Position numbers and translations under genes: made by a program
Source of the DNA: Selenomonadales bacterium 4137-cl
Lineage (GTDB): Bacteria > Bacillota > Negativicutes > Sporomusales > UBA7701
Length of the DNA: 64,000 nt
NCBI GenBank assembly: GCA_032334055.1
Contig: JAUOZS010000001.1
Span: forward strand, 1,214,501-1,278,500
Direction: 5' to 3'
Part shown: positions 24,360-33,676 of the stretch, piece after piece
How positions within the stretch are numbered: the first letter of the stretch is position 1
How the letters are laid out: each line of letters begins with the position of its first letter
The notes under the pieces: generated by a model
The model's database searches: none
The model's input: only the letters and a program-made list of their open reading frames with translations
What the model was told of the DNA's origin: nothing

Positions 24360-26096
24360 ATGGATTTTTTTCGCCACAGCCATATCCTTGTCCCTTTCTT
24401 CAGGCGGCGCTGGCAATACTACGTGCTTGGCATCCTTGTACTTGTAGCCGTTGACTTACTACAGTTGGCCATACCTCGCATTACCGGAAAGGCGGTCGAC
24501 CTGCTGGTCGCCGGCGACGCGGGCATCGCCAGGCTGCTGTTCGCCTTGACGGCCCTGGCCGTTATGATCGCCATTCTTCGCTATTTCTACCGGGTGCTCA
24601 TTATGGGCACTACCCGCCACCTCGAATTTTATTTGCGGGAGAAACTCTTCGCCCACACTCTCCGTCTTCCCTCCGTTTACTTCGACCGCCGCGGCCCGGG
24701 GCAGGTTATGGCTCTCACCACCAACGACGTCACCGCTGTCCGCGTCGCCGTCGGCCTCGGCGCCGTTCTGCTTGTGGACGCCCTCATCATGGGGCTGGCC
24801 TCTATGTTTGTAATGGTTGAGGTGGTCAACTGGCGTCTGACTTGGCAGTCGGTTGTACCGCTGCCGTTCGTGCTGTTAGGCACCGCTCTGATGGGCCGAC
24901 CGATTCACCACCGCTTCCGCACTGTCCAGGAGAAGTTCAGCCAGCTCACGGAGATGGTGCAGGAAACCTTCGCCGGCGCCAGAGTAGTAAAAGGCTTTGC
25001 GGCTGAACCTGTGGCTATCGACCGCTTTACCGTCGCCAGCCGGGAAAACGTCGCCGCCAATTTGGCCATGGCCCGCCTGCAGGCCGCATATTTCCCCGTC
25101 ACCCATACTGCGCCGCTGTTCTGCTATGCGATCGCCCTTTATGGCGGTGGGCAGCTTATCGTCGGCGGAATTCTTACTGTCGGCGACCTTGTGGCCTTTC
25201 TCGGTTACCTGGGTTTGATGATCTGGCCGGTTACCGGTTTCAGTTACCTCGTCTCAACTGTTCAGCGCGGTTCGGCGTCGCTGACCCGTATCGCCGCCTT
25301 GCTGGCCGAGCCGGCCTACGAAACCGGCCTGCCGGCGCGGCCTGCCGAAATCCCCGGCAGCAGCATCGAAATACGTCGTCTGACCTTCCACTACCCGGAC
25401 AGCCCCAGCCCCGCGCTCAGCGACGTCAGCTTATCCATCCCCGCGGGCGCCGTCGTCGGCTTCGTCGGGCGAACCGGCGCAGGCAAATCGACCTTGCTTA
25501 AGCTCCTGCTTCGCCTGTACGAGCCTCCTGCCGGCGCCGTCCTCATCGGCGGGCGGGATATACTCTCTCTGGACTTTCTTTCCCTGCGCCATGGGATAGG
25601 CTATGTACCGCAGGATAGCTTCCTGTTCGCCCGTACCATCGGAGAGAACATCGCCTTCGACCGCGACTACCGCCGGGACGACATTGAGAAAGCGGCCGGC
25701 CTGGCGGCGGTCAGGGAAGCAATCGACGACAAGCCTTTCGGCTTCGGTACCGTTCTCGGCGAAAGGGGCCATCGTCTGTCCGGCGGTCAGCAGCAAAGGG
25801 TGGCGATTGCCCGCGCCTTGGTAAAAGCTCCGGAAATTCTCCTCCTCGATGACGTCTTTTCCGCCCTGGATTACGAGACCCAGACCGAGCTGCTCGCCAA
25901 CATGAAGGATTTCAGGGGCGGTCGAACCACCATAATAGTTTCGCAGCGGATTGCGGCGGTCAAAGACGCCGATTTCGTCGTCGTCCTGGATGAAGGAGCC
26001 GTTGTCGAACAAGGCTCGCATGCCGAACTAATCTCCCGGGGCGGACTCTACTTCAAGCTGTACGAGCAGCAACTGGTCAACGGTGAATTGTCATGA
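24360..26096 (+). CDS. heterodimeric ABC exporter, subunit with degenerate catalytic site
   Basis: ATG follows AAAGGAGAAATAC. The 578-residue half-transporter has six membrane helices (residues about 20-310) and a nucleotide-binding domain: Walker A GRTGAGKSTL, signature LSGGQQQR and Walker B EILLLDDVFSALD, where the catalytic Glu is Asp. The partner gene starts inside its stop (ATGA) and has a non-canonical signature. In paired exporters such as TM287/288 the degenerate site uses Walker motifs of one subunit and signature of the other, which is what is seen here. Substrate unknown; lipid or drug export is usual. Confidence 0.92.
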   Translation: MDFFRHSHILVPFFRRRWQYYVLGILVLVAVDLLQLAIPRITGKAVDLLVAGDAGIARLLFALTALAVMIAILRYFYRVLIMGTTRHLEFYLREKLFAHTLRLPSVYFDRRGPGQVMALTTNDVTAVRVAVGLGAVLLVDALIMGLASMFVMVEVVNWRLTWQSVVPLPFVLLGTALMGRPIHHRFRTVQEKFSQLTEMVQETFAGARVVKGFAAEPVAIDRFTVASRENVAANLAMARLQAAYFPVTHTAPLFCYAIALYGGGQLIVGGILTVGDLVAFLGYLGLMIWPVTGFSYLVSTVQRGSASLTRIAALLAEPAYETGLPARPAEIPGSSIEIRRLTFHYPDSPSPALSDVSLSIPAGAVVGFVGRTGAGKSTLLKLLLRLYEPPAGAVLIGGRDILSLDFLSLRHGIGYVPQDSFLFARTIGENIAFDRDYRRDDIEKAAGLAAVREAIDDKPFGFGTVLGERGHRLSGGQQQRVAIARALVKAPEILLLDDVFSALDYETQTELLANMKDFRGGRTTIIVSQRIAAVKDADFVVVLDEGAVVEQGSHAELISRGGLYFKLYEQQLVNGELS

Positions 26097-27865
26097 GCAT
26101 GTATTATCGCGGCCGGGAATACGACACCGCTTCGTCGAATCGACTACTGGACCGGGATGTGGCGAAAGTTCTGTGGGGCTTCGCACGGCCTTTCAGGGGA
26201 TTGATGGCGGTCGCACTACTCGTTATGCTTCTTGGCACAGCCGCCGACCTGGTCAGGCCATACCTTCTCAAGGTAGCCATCGACAATCAGGTACTCACCG
26301 GCGACCTGGCGGGCCTTCGCCAGACCGCGTGGCTGTACGCGGCCGCCATCGCCGCCGGCATGGTTTTTTCCTGGGGCCAGACCATCCTTCTCCAGTACAT
26401 CGGCCAGAAAATAATCTTTGATGTCCGGCAAAAGGTGTTTCGGCAGCTCATCTATATGCGCTACACCGATATAGAGGGCCAGCCTGTGGGGCGCATCGTC
26501 ACGAGGGTCACCAACGACACCGACGCCATCAAAGATCTTTATACCGATGTGCTTGTCGCCTTCGCGAGCGACCTGTTGGTACTTATCGGCATTATTGCCG
26601 TAATGCTCGCCATTGACTGGCGATTGGCACTGGTTTCGTTCACCGTCATCCCGGTTATGGTCATAGTTGCCGCCCTCTACCAAAGGTACGCCCGGCAGGC
26701 ATACCGCCTGGTCCGGGAAAAAACAGCCGCCATCAACAGCTTCCTGCAGGAAAACTTCAACGGCATCAGCGTAGTCAAGGCGTTTGCCCGTTTCCCGCGC
26801 AGCGAGGCGGAATACGATACGGTCAACCACGAATACTTGGCAGCCGGCCTGAAAGAAATGCGTACTTTTGCCCTTTTCCGGCCATTCGTCGACCTTGTCT
26901 ATACGCTGGCCGTCGTTCTCCTTTTATGGTACGGCAACTGGCAAAGCACCTTAGGGGGCGTTGAGATCGGCGTAGTTGCCGCGTTTCTGCGTTATATGGA
27001 GAAGTTCTTCTGGCCAATCAGAGACCTGGCCGAGAAATACAGCCTGTTGCAGTCTGCCCTGGCGGCGGCCGAAAGGGTCTATGAAATGCTGGCGACCGAG
27101 CGGCCTGCCGAAGAACCTGTAGAGAGAAATCCCCACCCCCAAGTCAAAGGTGAAATAACCTTCGAAGATGTATGGTTTGCCTACGAAGAGCCGCGCTGGG
27201 TGCTCTGCGGCCTGTCCTTCTCAGTGGCCGCCGGCGAATTCATAGGTATCGCCGGCCTTTCAGGCTCGGGCAAGACCACGGTTATCAACCTCCTGCTTCG
27301 CCTGTACCAGCCGCAGCGGGGCAGGATACTGGTCGACGGCGTCGATATACTCAATATTCCGCTTGACGTTCTCCGGCGAACAGTTGGCGTGGTTTTTCAG
27401 GACGTTCACCTGTTTAACGGCACAGTCGCAGAGAACATCAGCCTGTTCGACCCGCAGGTTTCCCGCAGCGATATCATCGCCGCCGCCACCGCCGCAAACT
27501 GCCATGGATTCATTACCAAGCTCCCGCTGGGTTATGATACGCCGATCGGCTATCAGGGAGCGATGATCTCGGTAGGGCAACGTCAGTTGCTTTCTCTCGC
27601 CAGGATGCTTGCCTGCCGCGCAGACGTGCTCGTACTGGATGAAGCAACCTCCAATATCGACGGTGAGACCGAGGCTCTCATCCATGGCGCCCTCGCCCGT
27701 ATCGCCAAACAGCGTACCATGATCGTCGTCGCCCATCGCCTTTCCACCATCCGGGACGCCGACAGCATCTTTGTCCTCCATCGAGGCGTGATCGCCGAGG
27801 CGGGCACCCACGATCAGCTTGTCGCCGGCCGTGGACTGTACTGGCGCCTTTACAACAGTCAGTGA
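26093..27865 (+). CDS. heterodimeric ABC exporter, partner subunit
   Basis: The 590-residue half-transporter overlaps the previous gene by four bases, so equal synthesis is expected. It has six membrane helices in the first 330 residues, Walker A GLSGSGKTTV, a canonical Walker B VLVLDEATSNID with catalytic Glu, switch VAHRLSTI, and an unusual signature ISVGQRQ in place of LSGGQ. Thus it gives the catalytic Walker site and the weak signature, complementing the upstream subunit. Function: ATP-driven export across the inner membrane. Confidence 0.92.
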   Translation: MSMYYRGREYDTASSNRLLDRDVAKVLWGFARPFRGLMAVALLVMLLGTAADLVRPYLLKVAIDNQVLTGDLAGLRQTAWLYAAAIAAGMVFSWGQTILLQYIGQKIIFDVRQKVFRQLIYMRYTDIEGQPVGRIVTRVTNDTDAIKDLYTDVLVAFASDLLVLIGIIAVMLAIDWRLALVSFTVIPVMVIVAALYQRYARQAYRLVREKTAAINSFLQENFNGISVVKAFARFPRSEAEYDTVNHEYLAAGLKEMRTFALFRPFVDLVYTLAVVLLLWYGNWQSTLGGVEIGVVAAFLRYMEKFFWPIRDLAEKYSLLQSALAAAERVYEMLATERPAEEPVERNPHPQVKGEITFEDVWFAYEEPRWVLCGLSFSVAAGEFIGIAGLSGSGKTTVINLLLRLYQPQRGRILVDGVDILNIPLDVLRRTVGVVFQDVHLFNGTVAENISLFDPQVSRSDIIAAATAANCHGFITKLPLGYDTPIGYQGAMISVGQRQLLSLARMLACRADVLVLDEATSNIDGETEALIHGALARIAKQRTMIVVAHRLSTIRDADSIFVLHRGVIAEAGTHDQLVAGRGLYWRLYNSQ

Positions 27866-27933
27866 CATATCAAGGAGGAATACGTTGCCGCCGCAAGGAA
27901 TATAATACCAAAACATATTAGGAGTGATATGGT

Positions 27934-28428
27934 ATGGCCAACATGTTCAGCGATCTTGAAGGGGTACGCATCGCCATGGCGATGGAGGCCCGCGGCCGGG
28001 ACTTTTATCAGCAGGCTTACCAGCTAACACCTAACCCGACACACAAAGAATTGTTCCTGTGGCTTAAAAATGAGGAAATACATCATTTGACCAGGTTTAC
28101 CGCTCTTTTCGAAATGCTTGAAAACCGCAAAGAGGCCCATTCGGCCGAATACCTTTTCGACACTGATACTTCCCGCTACCTTACGGTTATCGCCGAAGAG
28201 CACGTTTTTCCCAAACCAAACGACGCCGGTGAGCAATTCGCCGGGCTGACAAGCGTGCAGGCGATCCTGCAGGCAGCCTTGCAGGCGGAGAAAGACTCCG
28301 TGCTGTTCTATGATGAATTGGCCGCAAAGGCGAAGTTCCCCGAGGCAAGGGATGTTTTCCGCCTCCTGAAAGGAGAAGAACAGGCTCACGTTGTGAAAAT
28401 ACGCGAAATGGTCGACGCCTGGGCGTGA
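27934..28428 (+). CDS. ferritin-like / rubrerythrin-type diiron protein
   Basis: The 164-residue helical protein has diiron-type ligand pairs: EARGRDFYQQAY (Glu in helix 1), NEEIHHLTRF (ExxH), AEKDSVLFYDEL and GEEQAHVVKI (ExxH). This four-helix pattern is that of erythrin/rubrerythrin-like proteins, without a rubredoxin domain. Likely role: peroxide reduction or iron handling in an anaerobe. It is followed within 20 bases by a glutaredoxin-like gene, supporting a redox function. Promoter-like sequence lies in 27866-27930. Confidence 0.85.
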   Translation: MANMFSDLEGVRIAMAMEARGRDFYQQAYQLTPNPTHKELFLWLKNEEIHHLTRFTALFEMLENRKEAHSAEYLFDTDTSRYLTVIAEEHVFPKPNDAGEQFAGLTSVQAILQAALQAEKDSVLFYDELAAKAKFPEARDVFRLLKGEEQAHVVKIREMVDAWA

Positions 28429-28444
28429 CGAAGGAGGAGTCGTA

Positions 28445-28711
28445 ATGGAAGCGAGACTTGTATTGTATAACCTCCATGCCTGTCCGGAGTGTCAGAGCAT
28501 CAGGGAAAAACTCGCCGAGCTTGAGCTGACTTACGTGTGTGTTAATGTCAGTCCGTCGAAGGCCAAGCGTACCCAGGTCTTTGAGCTTACCGGCCAGTAT
28601 TCGGTGCCGGTACTGGTGGACGGCGACACGATTCTCACCTCTGCGGACAACATTCTGGAGCATCTTGTGGAAAAGTATGCCCACAACGTGATCAAACCCG
28701 TAAAGTACTGA
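28445..28711 (+). CDS. glutaredoxin-like protein
   Basis: The 88-residue protein has a thioredoxin fold core: LVLYNLHACPECQSIREKL with redox motif CPEC, then YSVPVLVDGDTI with the cis-Pro. ATG follows AAGGAGGAGTCGTA. It belongs to small glutaredoxin/thioredoxin-like proteins that reduce disulfides; the upstream diiron protein may be its partner (inference). Confidence 0.85.
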   Translation: MEARLVLYNLHACPECQSIREKLAELELTYVCVNVSPSKAKRTQVFELTGQYSVPVLVDGDTILTSADNILEHLVEKYAHNVIKPVKY

Positions 28712-28762
28712 CGTTTCCGGCGCTGCCCGCCCCGCATATCATGTTAGCGGGAGGGATGCGCG

Positions 28763-28924
28763 ATGACTAGACGGCGCCGGCGCCGCAAATGTCCGATCGA
28801 AAAAGGGATTAAGATCATCTGCCCCCACTGCGGCGCCATCGTAGTCGTTCCTATGTGCAAGGCTGTCAACGGCGAACAAATAAATTGTTCGAAATGCCAG
28901 CAGGATTTTGTCTTTGGGGCTTAG
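28763..28924 (+). CDS. small zinc-ribbon protein
   Basis: The 53-residue protein starts at ATG 28763 behind GGGAGGG. After an Arg-rich start (MTRRRRRRKC) there are two Cys knuckles, CPHCG and CSKCQ, separated by about 20 residues, a typical zinc ribbon. It probably binds nucleic acid or a protein partner; the family is not recognised. Confidence 0.65.
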   Translation: MTRRRRRRKCPIEKGIKIICPHCGAIVVVPMCKAVNGEQINCSKCQQDFVFGA

Positions 28925-28996
28925 GAACAGCTTGAATTATTCGCCAAATACTGTAAAATTATTTTAGGGACGAACTTCTGAATAGGGGGATGGGCG

Positions 28997-29128
28997 ATGC
29001 CTAGGGGGCCCAGCAAGCGCGGCTATCACAAGCAGGATATGCAGAAGGTGAACCGTACCGCCCTTGTCGTCGGAGGTATTGCTGCAGCCGTTCTTTTGTT
29101 GGTGATGGTTGTTTCCTTCATCAGGTGA
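28997..29128 (+). CDS. small one-TM protein
   Basis: ATG 28997 follows AGGGGGATGGGC. The 43-residue peptide has a basic N-terminus (MPRGPSKRGYHKQ) and one hydrophobic helix (about 21-41), ending at a terminator. Likely an integral membrane microprotein; function unknown. Confidence 0.55.
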   Translation: MPRGPSKRGYHKQDMQKVNRTALVVGGIAAAVLLLVMVVSFIR

Positions 29129-29136
29129 TTTTTCAG

Positions 29137-29166
29137 CCCAAGCGCCGCATGGCGCTTATTTTTTGA
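29137..29166 (+). terminator. terminator after the small gene cluster
   Basis: AAGCGCC and GGCGCTT pair around GCAT and are followed by ATTTTTTG. Confidence 0.85.
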
Positions 29167-29273
29167 AAGATGGGGGAGGATACGGATGCCCCTGCCTATG
29201 AACACCAATTAAGCTTACTGGCTACGATAGCAATAGAAAAACAGCGGACAAAAATAATTTAGGAGGTATGGCC

Positions 29274-30494
29274 GTGGACAGAGAATGGGTTTTGGCCACA
29301 ATCGCAGAATTGGCCGGCTTCAGCGAGGGAGGTCCTGGAATTACGCGCCTGGCTTTCAGCGACGAAGACCGCCGGGCCGGAGAATACATTCAGGAACTAA
29401 TGAGGCAGGCGGGCCTTACCGTGCGCCGCGATACATTCGGCAATATTATCGGGCGGCTGGACGGCGCGCTGCCGGGAGCGCCCGCTGTGGCCACCGGATC
29501 ACACCTCGACACCGTTCCCGAAGGAGGCCGCTTCGACGGCGTCCTGGGGGTCGTCGGCGGCCTTGCGGCCATCCGGCGCTTGGCAAAACAAGGACCGCTC
29601 ACCCATCCTCTGGAACTCATCGTATTCATGGCGGAAGAATCCAGCCGCTTCGGCTTCGCCACTATGGGCAGCAAAGCGATGACCGGGCTCGTAAATCCCG
29701 CCTGGGCGAAAGCCAAAGATCATGCCGGTATAAGCTTTGCCGACGCCCTCGGACGACAGGGCCTCAACTTGGCTGACGCACGGTCCTCTTTCCGCCCGCG
29801 GGACGAACTCAAAGCCTTTATCGAGCTGCATATCGAACAGGGACCGGTTCTCGAAAGGACCGGAAAAACGATCGGCATCGTCGAAGCAATCGCCGCCCCC
29901 ACCCGACTAAAGATCATCGTCGAGGGAATGGCGGGGCACTCGGGAACGACGCCGATGGATGACCGTCAGGACGCCCTGGTGAGCGCGGCGATGATAATCC
30001 TCGCGGTGCAGGAGATTGCCATGGAGCAGCACCATCGGGGCACCGTAGGGACGGTGGGCGTAATTCGCAACCATCCCAACGTAATGAACGTTATCCCTGG
30101 ACGGGTCGAGATGGGTGTCGACATCCGCGGCGTCGACCACGACAGCATAATTGAAACCATCCAGGATATCAAGGACGCCGTCAGCACCATCGCCGACGGG
30201 CAGGAAACGCCGGTGGCCATCGAGGTGGTTACCGCCGACAAACCGGTGCCTATGAACAACGAAATCATTGAGACGATCGAATCCGTCTGCGGCCAGCTCG
30301 ACATGCCCTACAGGCTGATGAACAGCGGCGCGGGGCACGACGCCATGAACATGGCCGCCATAACCTCCACAGGGATGATCTTCATCCCCTGCCGGGGCGG
30401 TGTCAGTCACAACCCCGCCGAGGATTCCGCCCCTGACGATATTATGAAAGGCATTGACGTCCTTACGGCCACCATCCGCCAACTCGCCAAGTAG
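29274..30494 (+). CDS. M20-family amidohydrolase (allantoate/N-carbamoyl amino acid type)
   Basis: GTG 29274 is seven bases after AGGAGG; ATG 29268 would leave one base. The 406-residue enzyme shows the M20 metal motifs: ATGSHLDTVPEGGRFDGVLG, EESSRFGFATMGSKAMTG and FIELHIEQGPVLE, plus PCRGGVSHNPAE. This set marks the allantoate amidohydrolase / L-carbamoylase / hydantoinase group that cleaves ureido groups using two metal ions. The exact substrate cannot be told. It lies eight bases before comB. Confidence 0.9.
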   Translation: MDREWVLATIAELAGFSEGGPGITRLAFSDEDRRAGEYIQELMRQAGLTVRRDTFGNIIGRLDGALPGAPAVATGSHLDTVPEGGRFDGVLGVVGGLAAIRRLAKQGPLTHPLELIVFMAEESSRFGFATMGSKAMTGLVNPAWAKAKDHAGISFADALGRQGLNLADARSSFRPRDELKAFIELHIEQGPVLERTGKTIGIVEAIAAPTRLKIIVEGMAGHSGTTPMDDRQDALVSAAMIILAVQEIAMEQHHRGTVGTVGVIRNHPNVMNVIPGRVEMGVDIRGVDHDSIIETIQDIKDAVSTIADGQETPVAIEVVTADKPVPMNNEIIETIESVCGQLDMPYRLMNSGAGHDAMNMAAITSTGMIFIPCRGGVSHNPAEDSAPDDIMKGIDVLTATIRQLAK

Positions 30495-30502
30495 GTGCTT
30501 GC

Positions 30503-31219
30503 ATGACAATTGATGTATACTTTACTCCCCAGGACTATATAGCCAGGCCGCCGTCAGGTGAATGCGCCGTCGCCGTCCTCGATATCTTCCGGGCGACGAC
30601 GTCGATGGTCACCGCCTTCGCCAACGGCTCTCGCCGCATTATACCCGTAAAGACGGTAGAAGAGGCCCTCGCTCTCAAGAAACGGCATCCGGGGGGGCTG
30701 CTGGCGGGTGAGCGTCAGGCACGCCCCATAGCGGGCTTCGATCTCGGCAACTCGCCCTTCGAATACAATCGGTCCGCGGTGGACGGCAAGACAATAATCA
30801 TGACCACCACGAACGGCACGACCGCTTTGAAGACGGCCGAACAGGCGACAAAAGTCTACATAGGCGCGTTTGTCAACGCCGCTGCCCTCTGCCGGATACT
30901 CTCCTCGTTATCGTCCGATATCGTTATTCTCTGCGCCGGTACCCGTGGGCAGCTGACCATCGAGGACGCTTTGTGCGCCGGGCTGCTGGCCGATAGGCTC
31001 GCCGGCCGCGGCGACCTGAGCGATGCCGCGGTTGCCGCCCTGGCGATATACAACGATTACCGCACCGACCTTGTCCGGCGGACTTCTTTGGGAACCCATG
31101 CCAGGTATCTCGCCGCGATCGGCTATGGCGCAGATATCGATTATTGCCTGCGGCAAGATCTTTTTGACATTGTCCCCGTATTTCAAAACGGCGAAGTAAC
31201 AGACCCGGCCGCTACTTAG
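30503..31219 (+). CDS. comB: 2-phosphosulfolactate phosphatase
   Basis: The 238-residue protein matches ComB: ECAVAVLDIFRATTSMVTA at the start, LAGERQARPIAGFDLGNSPFEY, TTNGTTAL, and CAGTRGQLTIEDALCAGL. ComB removes phosphate from 2-phosphosulfolactate, known from coenzyme M synthesis, but homologues occur in many bacteria that lack coenzyme M, where the role is unclear. It follows the M20 enzyme closely and ends within a terminator. Confidence 0.88.
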   Translation: MTIDVYFTPQDYIARPPSGECAVAVLDIFRATTSMVTAFANGSRRIIPVKTVEEALALKKRHPGGLLAGERQARPIAGFDLGNSPFEYNRSAVDGKTIIMTTTNGTTALKTAEQATKVYIGAFVNAAALCRILSSLSSDIVILCAGTRGQLTIEDALCAGLLADRLAGRGDLSDAAVAALAIYNDYRTDLVRRTSLGTHARYLAAIGYGADIDYCLRQDLFDIVPVFQNGEVTDPAAT

Positions 31220-31233
31220 CGGCCGGGTCTTTC
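31200..31233 (+). terminator. terminator overlapping the comB stop
   Basis: AGACCCGGCCGCT and AGCGGCCGGGTCT form a 13-bp stem including the stop codon, followed by TTCTTC. Confidence 0.85.
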
Positions 31234-31312
31234 TTCAGGTAAATATTTCGCCTTTAGTTTACGTAATGTACGTGATAAAATGAAGGCTGAGCAACATGGA
31301 AAGGGGATGTCT

Positions 31313-31771
31313 ATGAGGAAAATCATTATCATGGCCATGCTCGCCATGGCTATCGGCGTCTCTTCGCCCCTGATGCCCGTAGCGCACGCAGCAACCGCCA
31401 ACGATGTGCTCGCGCAGATAATGGCTCAGAACCCAAAAGCCGCCCAGGTACAGGAACTGCTTGCCCTCAAGCAGGACATAGAGCAAGGCGGCCGTGGTGC
31501 GATTGTCAGCCGTGTGACTCAAGCCGCCCTTGACCGGGTTGGCCAGGGAGAACTGGCCGGGCTGGTGGGCTCCGCCGCAAACGGCGGGGAATTCCGGGCC
31601 GCGGTGGAAACAGCCGTGAGGCAGGAAGTGACAGCTCAGCTGGCAGCAAAATTCGGTCCTTACGAGGATAGTCTCAACCTACTCGCCACGCTTCTGCAGA
31701 ACGCCGGACTGATTCCCCAAACAGTCCGCGATAGCAACAGCCTGGCGGCAGGCGGGCAAATCCTGCAGTAA
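31313..31771 (+). CDS. small secreted protein of unknown function
   Basis: ATG 31313 is chosen because AAAGGGG lies seven bases before it; in-frame ATGs at 31280 and 31307 are less well placed. A clear signal peptide ends at AHA (about residue 26). The mature part is helical, rich in Ala and Gln, with repeats of amphipathic helices (NDVLAQIMAQNPKAAQVQELLALKQDIEQG). No family is recognised; it may be an export-linked or envelope protein. A stand-alone gene between terminators. Confidence 0.6.
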   Translation: MRKIIIMAMLAMAIGVSSPLMPVAHAATANDVLAQIMAQNPKAAQVQELLALKQDIEQGGRGAIVSRVTQAALDRVGQGELAGLVGSAANGGEFRAAVETAVRQEVTAQLAAKFGPYEDSLNLLATLLQNAGLIPQTVRDSNSLAAGGQILQ

Positions 31772-31857
31772 CACACAAACAGACATTCGCGGTTTACAGG
31801 TGTTGGATCGCCAGGCGGTAAGACGGCATGGCCGGCTTGCCGCTACATAAAGACAAA

Positions 31858-31882
31858 ATTAACCGGCTTGGCCGGTTTTTTT
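31858..31882 (+). terminator. terminator
   Basis: AACCGGC and GCCGGTT pair around TTG, followed by T7; it lies about 90 bases after the secreted-protein gene. Confidence 0.8.
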
Positions 31883-31959
31883 ACTAGGAACGGGAGCATA
31901 CAACGCCGAATCCGCACCCGCCGCTCCGCCCCCCGTCCAGTACGAGAAGGGCTTGGAGC

Positions 31960-32320
31960 TTTCAGTCGCCCCGGTTTTGTCGGCGTTAAGACGGGCTTCG
32001 TGATCGGCTTTTCCACCGCCCTGATAGTTTAGGTCTATATCGGTCAGGTGCTGGCCAGGCAGATTGACCTGAGGGAGTTCTATTTTCGGGCATGGTTTGC
32101 GGGGCTCTCGGCGCTGTAATGGATGTCGCCATCTCGATAGCGTCAGCCCTCTATGAGGTGAAAGCAATCCGGCCGGATATCGACAGGAAAAGTCTCTTCC
32201 TGACCGGCATGAATGTTGATCGTCACCGAAATCGCCCGCGCGCTCACCGGCAGCATCGGCCTCATCTGCGTCATCCCGCTGACCGCTCTGCTAACAGCCT
32301 TCCTTATGCGCGGCCAGTAG
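31960..32320 (+). pseudogene. YibE/F-family membrane protein, degraded remnant
   Basis: Translated pieces in three frames resemble the C-terminal half of YibE/F proteins. The piece around 31990-32085 reads VKTGFVIGFSTALIV, a TAG stop, then VYIGQVLARQIDLREFY. After a one-base loss in a T run, 32085-32215 reads FSGMVCGALGAVMDVAISIAS and on to MNV. Then a further shift and a deletion lead to IVTEIARALTGSIGLICVIP and the true stop. The family is a predicted multi-helix membrane protein of unknown function. The gene is non-functional here. Confidence 0.75.
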
Positions 32321-32335
32321 CGGCGATATATCCGG

Positions 32336-33538
32336 TTATTTGCAGACGTCCGCGCGGGCCGCCCGCAGGGCATCTTCCAGTTTGTCGCTCCAGTTTCCGC
32401 CGCCCTGCGCCCAACTGGCGGTCCCGCCGCCGTTGCCGCCCATAACCGCAAGCGTCTGCTTCAGCAGCTTGCCCATATCGGCCGGGGTGCCGGGAGTGCA
32501 GGCGAAGACGAAATGAGCTTTGCCGAGTTCGGCACTGCCGGTCGCCAGCAATACGACGGCGCGGCCGCGGGCCAGCACCGCCCTGGCGAGATCCGCCAAT
32601 TCGGCCGCCGTGGCGTCCGGGATGACAGAAACCGCCAGCTTTAAGTCAGAGAGCATGTCAGCTTTTTCGTACAACTCGCCGGCCTGATGGCCGGCGAGTT
32701 CCCGTTTCGCAGCCTGCAACTGGCGGCTCAGAGTCTCAGTCTTGCCCAACTGGCGTTCTACCGCCGCCGGGACCTCTTCTACAGGCACGGAAAAACGGAC
32801 CGAGAGGTCGCGGGTCACCGCGCTGTTGAGCCGGTAGTCTTCTAAGGCCCGGCCGCCGCACACGAAGTCGACCCGGACAATCCCGGCCTTTCGTTCCCAG
32901 GAGCGAAGCTTGATCAGACCGATTTCGCCGCTGGCCGCAACATGCGTTCCGCCGCAGGGGCAACAGTCCACCCCCGTTACGCTGACCAGCCTGATTTTGG
33001 CGTAGTCTTTCGCCGGTTGTTTACGGAGAGGAAATGAGGCGAGGTCGCCGCCGGTGACGAATTCACTCTTTACCGGCAGATTCGCGAATACGAACGCGTT
33101 GGCCGCCGATTCCGCAGTCGCCGCTTGCTCGCCGGTCAGCGCTCCCATGGTGACGTCGATGTATACCGCTTCGTCGCCGAGATGGAACCCGACATTCTCC
33201 CCGCCGAAGAGGTCGGAAAAAACCGCCGACAGGATGTGCTCGCCACTGTGCTGCTGCATATGGTCGAAGCGCCGCGCCCAGTCCAGGCGTCCCAGGACCG
33301 TTTCCCCATTCGGCCTGGCTGCGGTGACATGCACGATCAAGCCGTTATCCTCCGACACCGCCAGCACAGGGATATCGTTCAACCATCCGGTGTCGTAAGG
33401 CTGGCCGCCGCCCTCGGGGTAAAAGGCTGTCCGGTCGAGGACGACGCCAAATTTGCCATCAGGCAGGGAGTGAAGATCCTGTACCTTTGCTGTGAACTCT
33501 TTTTGATAAGGATTGGTATAATATAACTTTTCGGTCAC
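32336..33538 (-). CDS. alanyl-tRNA editing protein AlaX-L
   Basis: The 400-residue protein matches the free-standing editing domain of alanyl-tRNA synthetase: an N-terminal segment (DRTAFYPEGGGQPYDTGWL), zinc ligands HMQQHSGEH and CCPCGGTH, and a DHHA1-type C-terminal domain (GGNGGGTASWAQGGG). It hydrolyses Ser- or Gly-tRNA-Ala formed by mischarging. Length fits AlaX-L with DHHA1. The gene stands alone on the minus strand. Confidence 0.92.
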   Translation of the reverse strand: MTEKLYYTNPYQKEFTAKVQDLHSLPDGKFGVVLDRTAFYPEGGGQPYDTGWLNDIPVLAVSEDNGLIVHVTAARPNGETVLGRLDWARRFDHMQQHSGEHILSAVFSDLFGGENVGFHLGDEAVYIDVTMGALTGEQAATAESAANAFVFANLPVKSEFVTGGDLASFPLRKQPAKDYAKIRLVSVTGVDCCPCGGTHVAASGEIGLIKLRSWERKAGIVRVDFVCGGRALEDYRLNSAVTRDLSVRFSVPVEEVPAAVERQLGKTETLSRQLQAAKRELAGHQAGELYEKADMLSDLKLAVSVIPDATAAELADLARAVLARGRAVVLLATGSAELGKAHFVFACTPGTPADMGKLLKQTLAVMGGNGGGTASWAQGGGNWSDKLEDALRAARADVCK

Positions 33539-33676
33539 CGGTGCTCTTACCTCCGATCTGCGTGTACAAACTCATTATACCCGACCCCGGCGGAGCTGGC
33601 AAAAGACGCCTGCAGGGATATCACCGGCAGGCGTTACATATATTTGACCAGACAGAGCTGGGAGGGGGAGAGGCGG

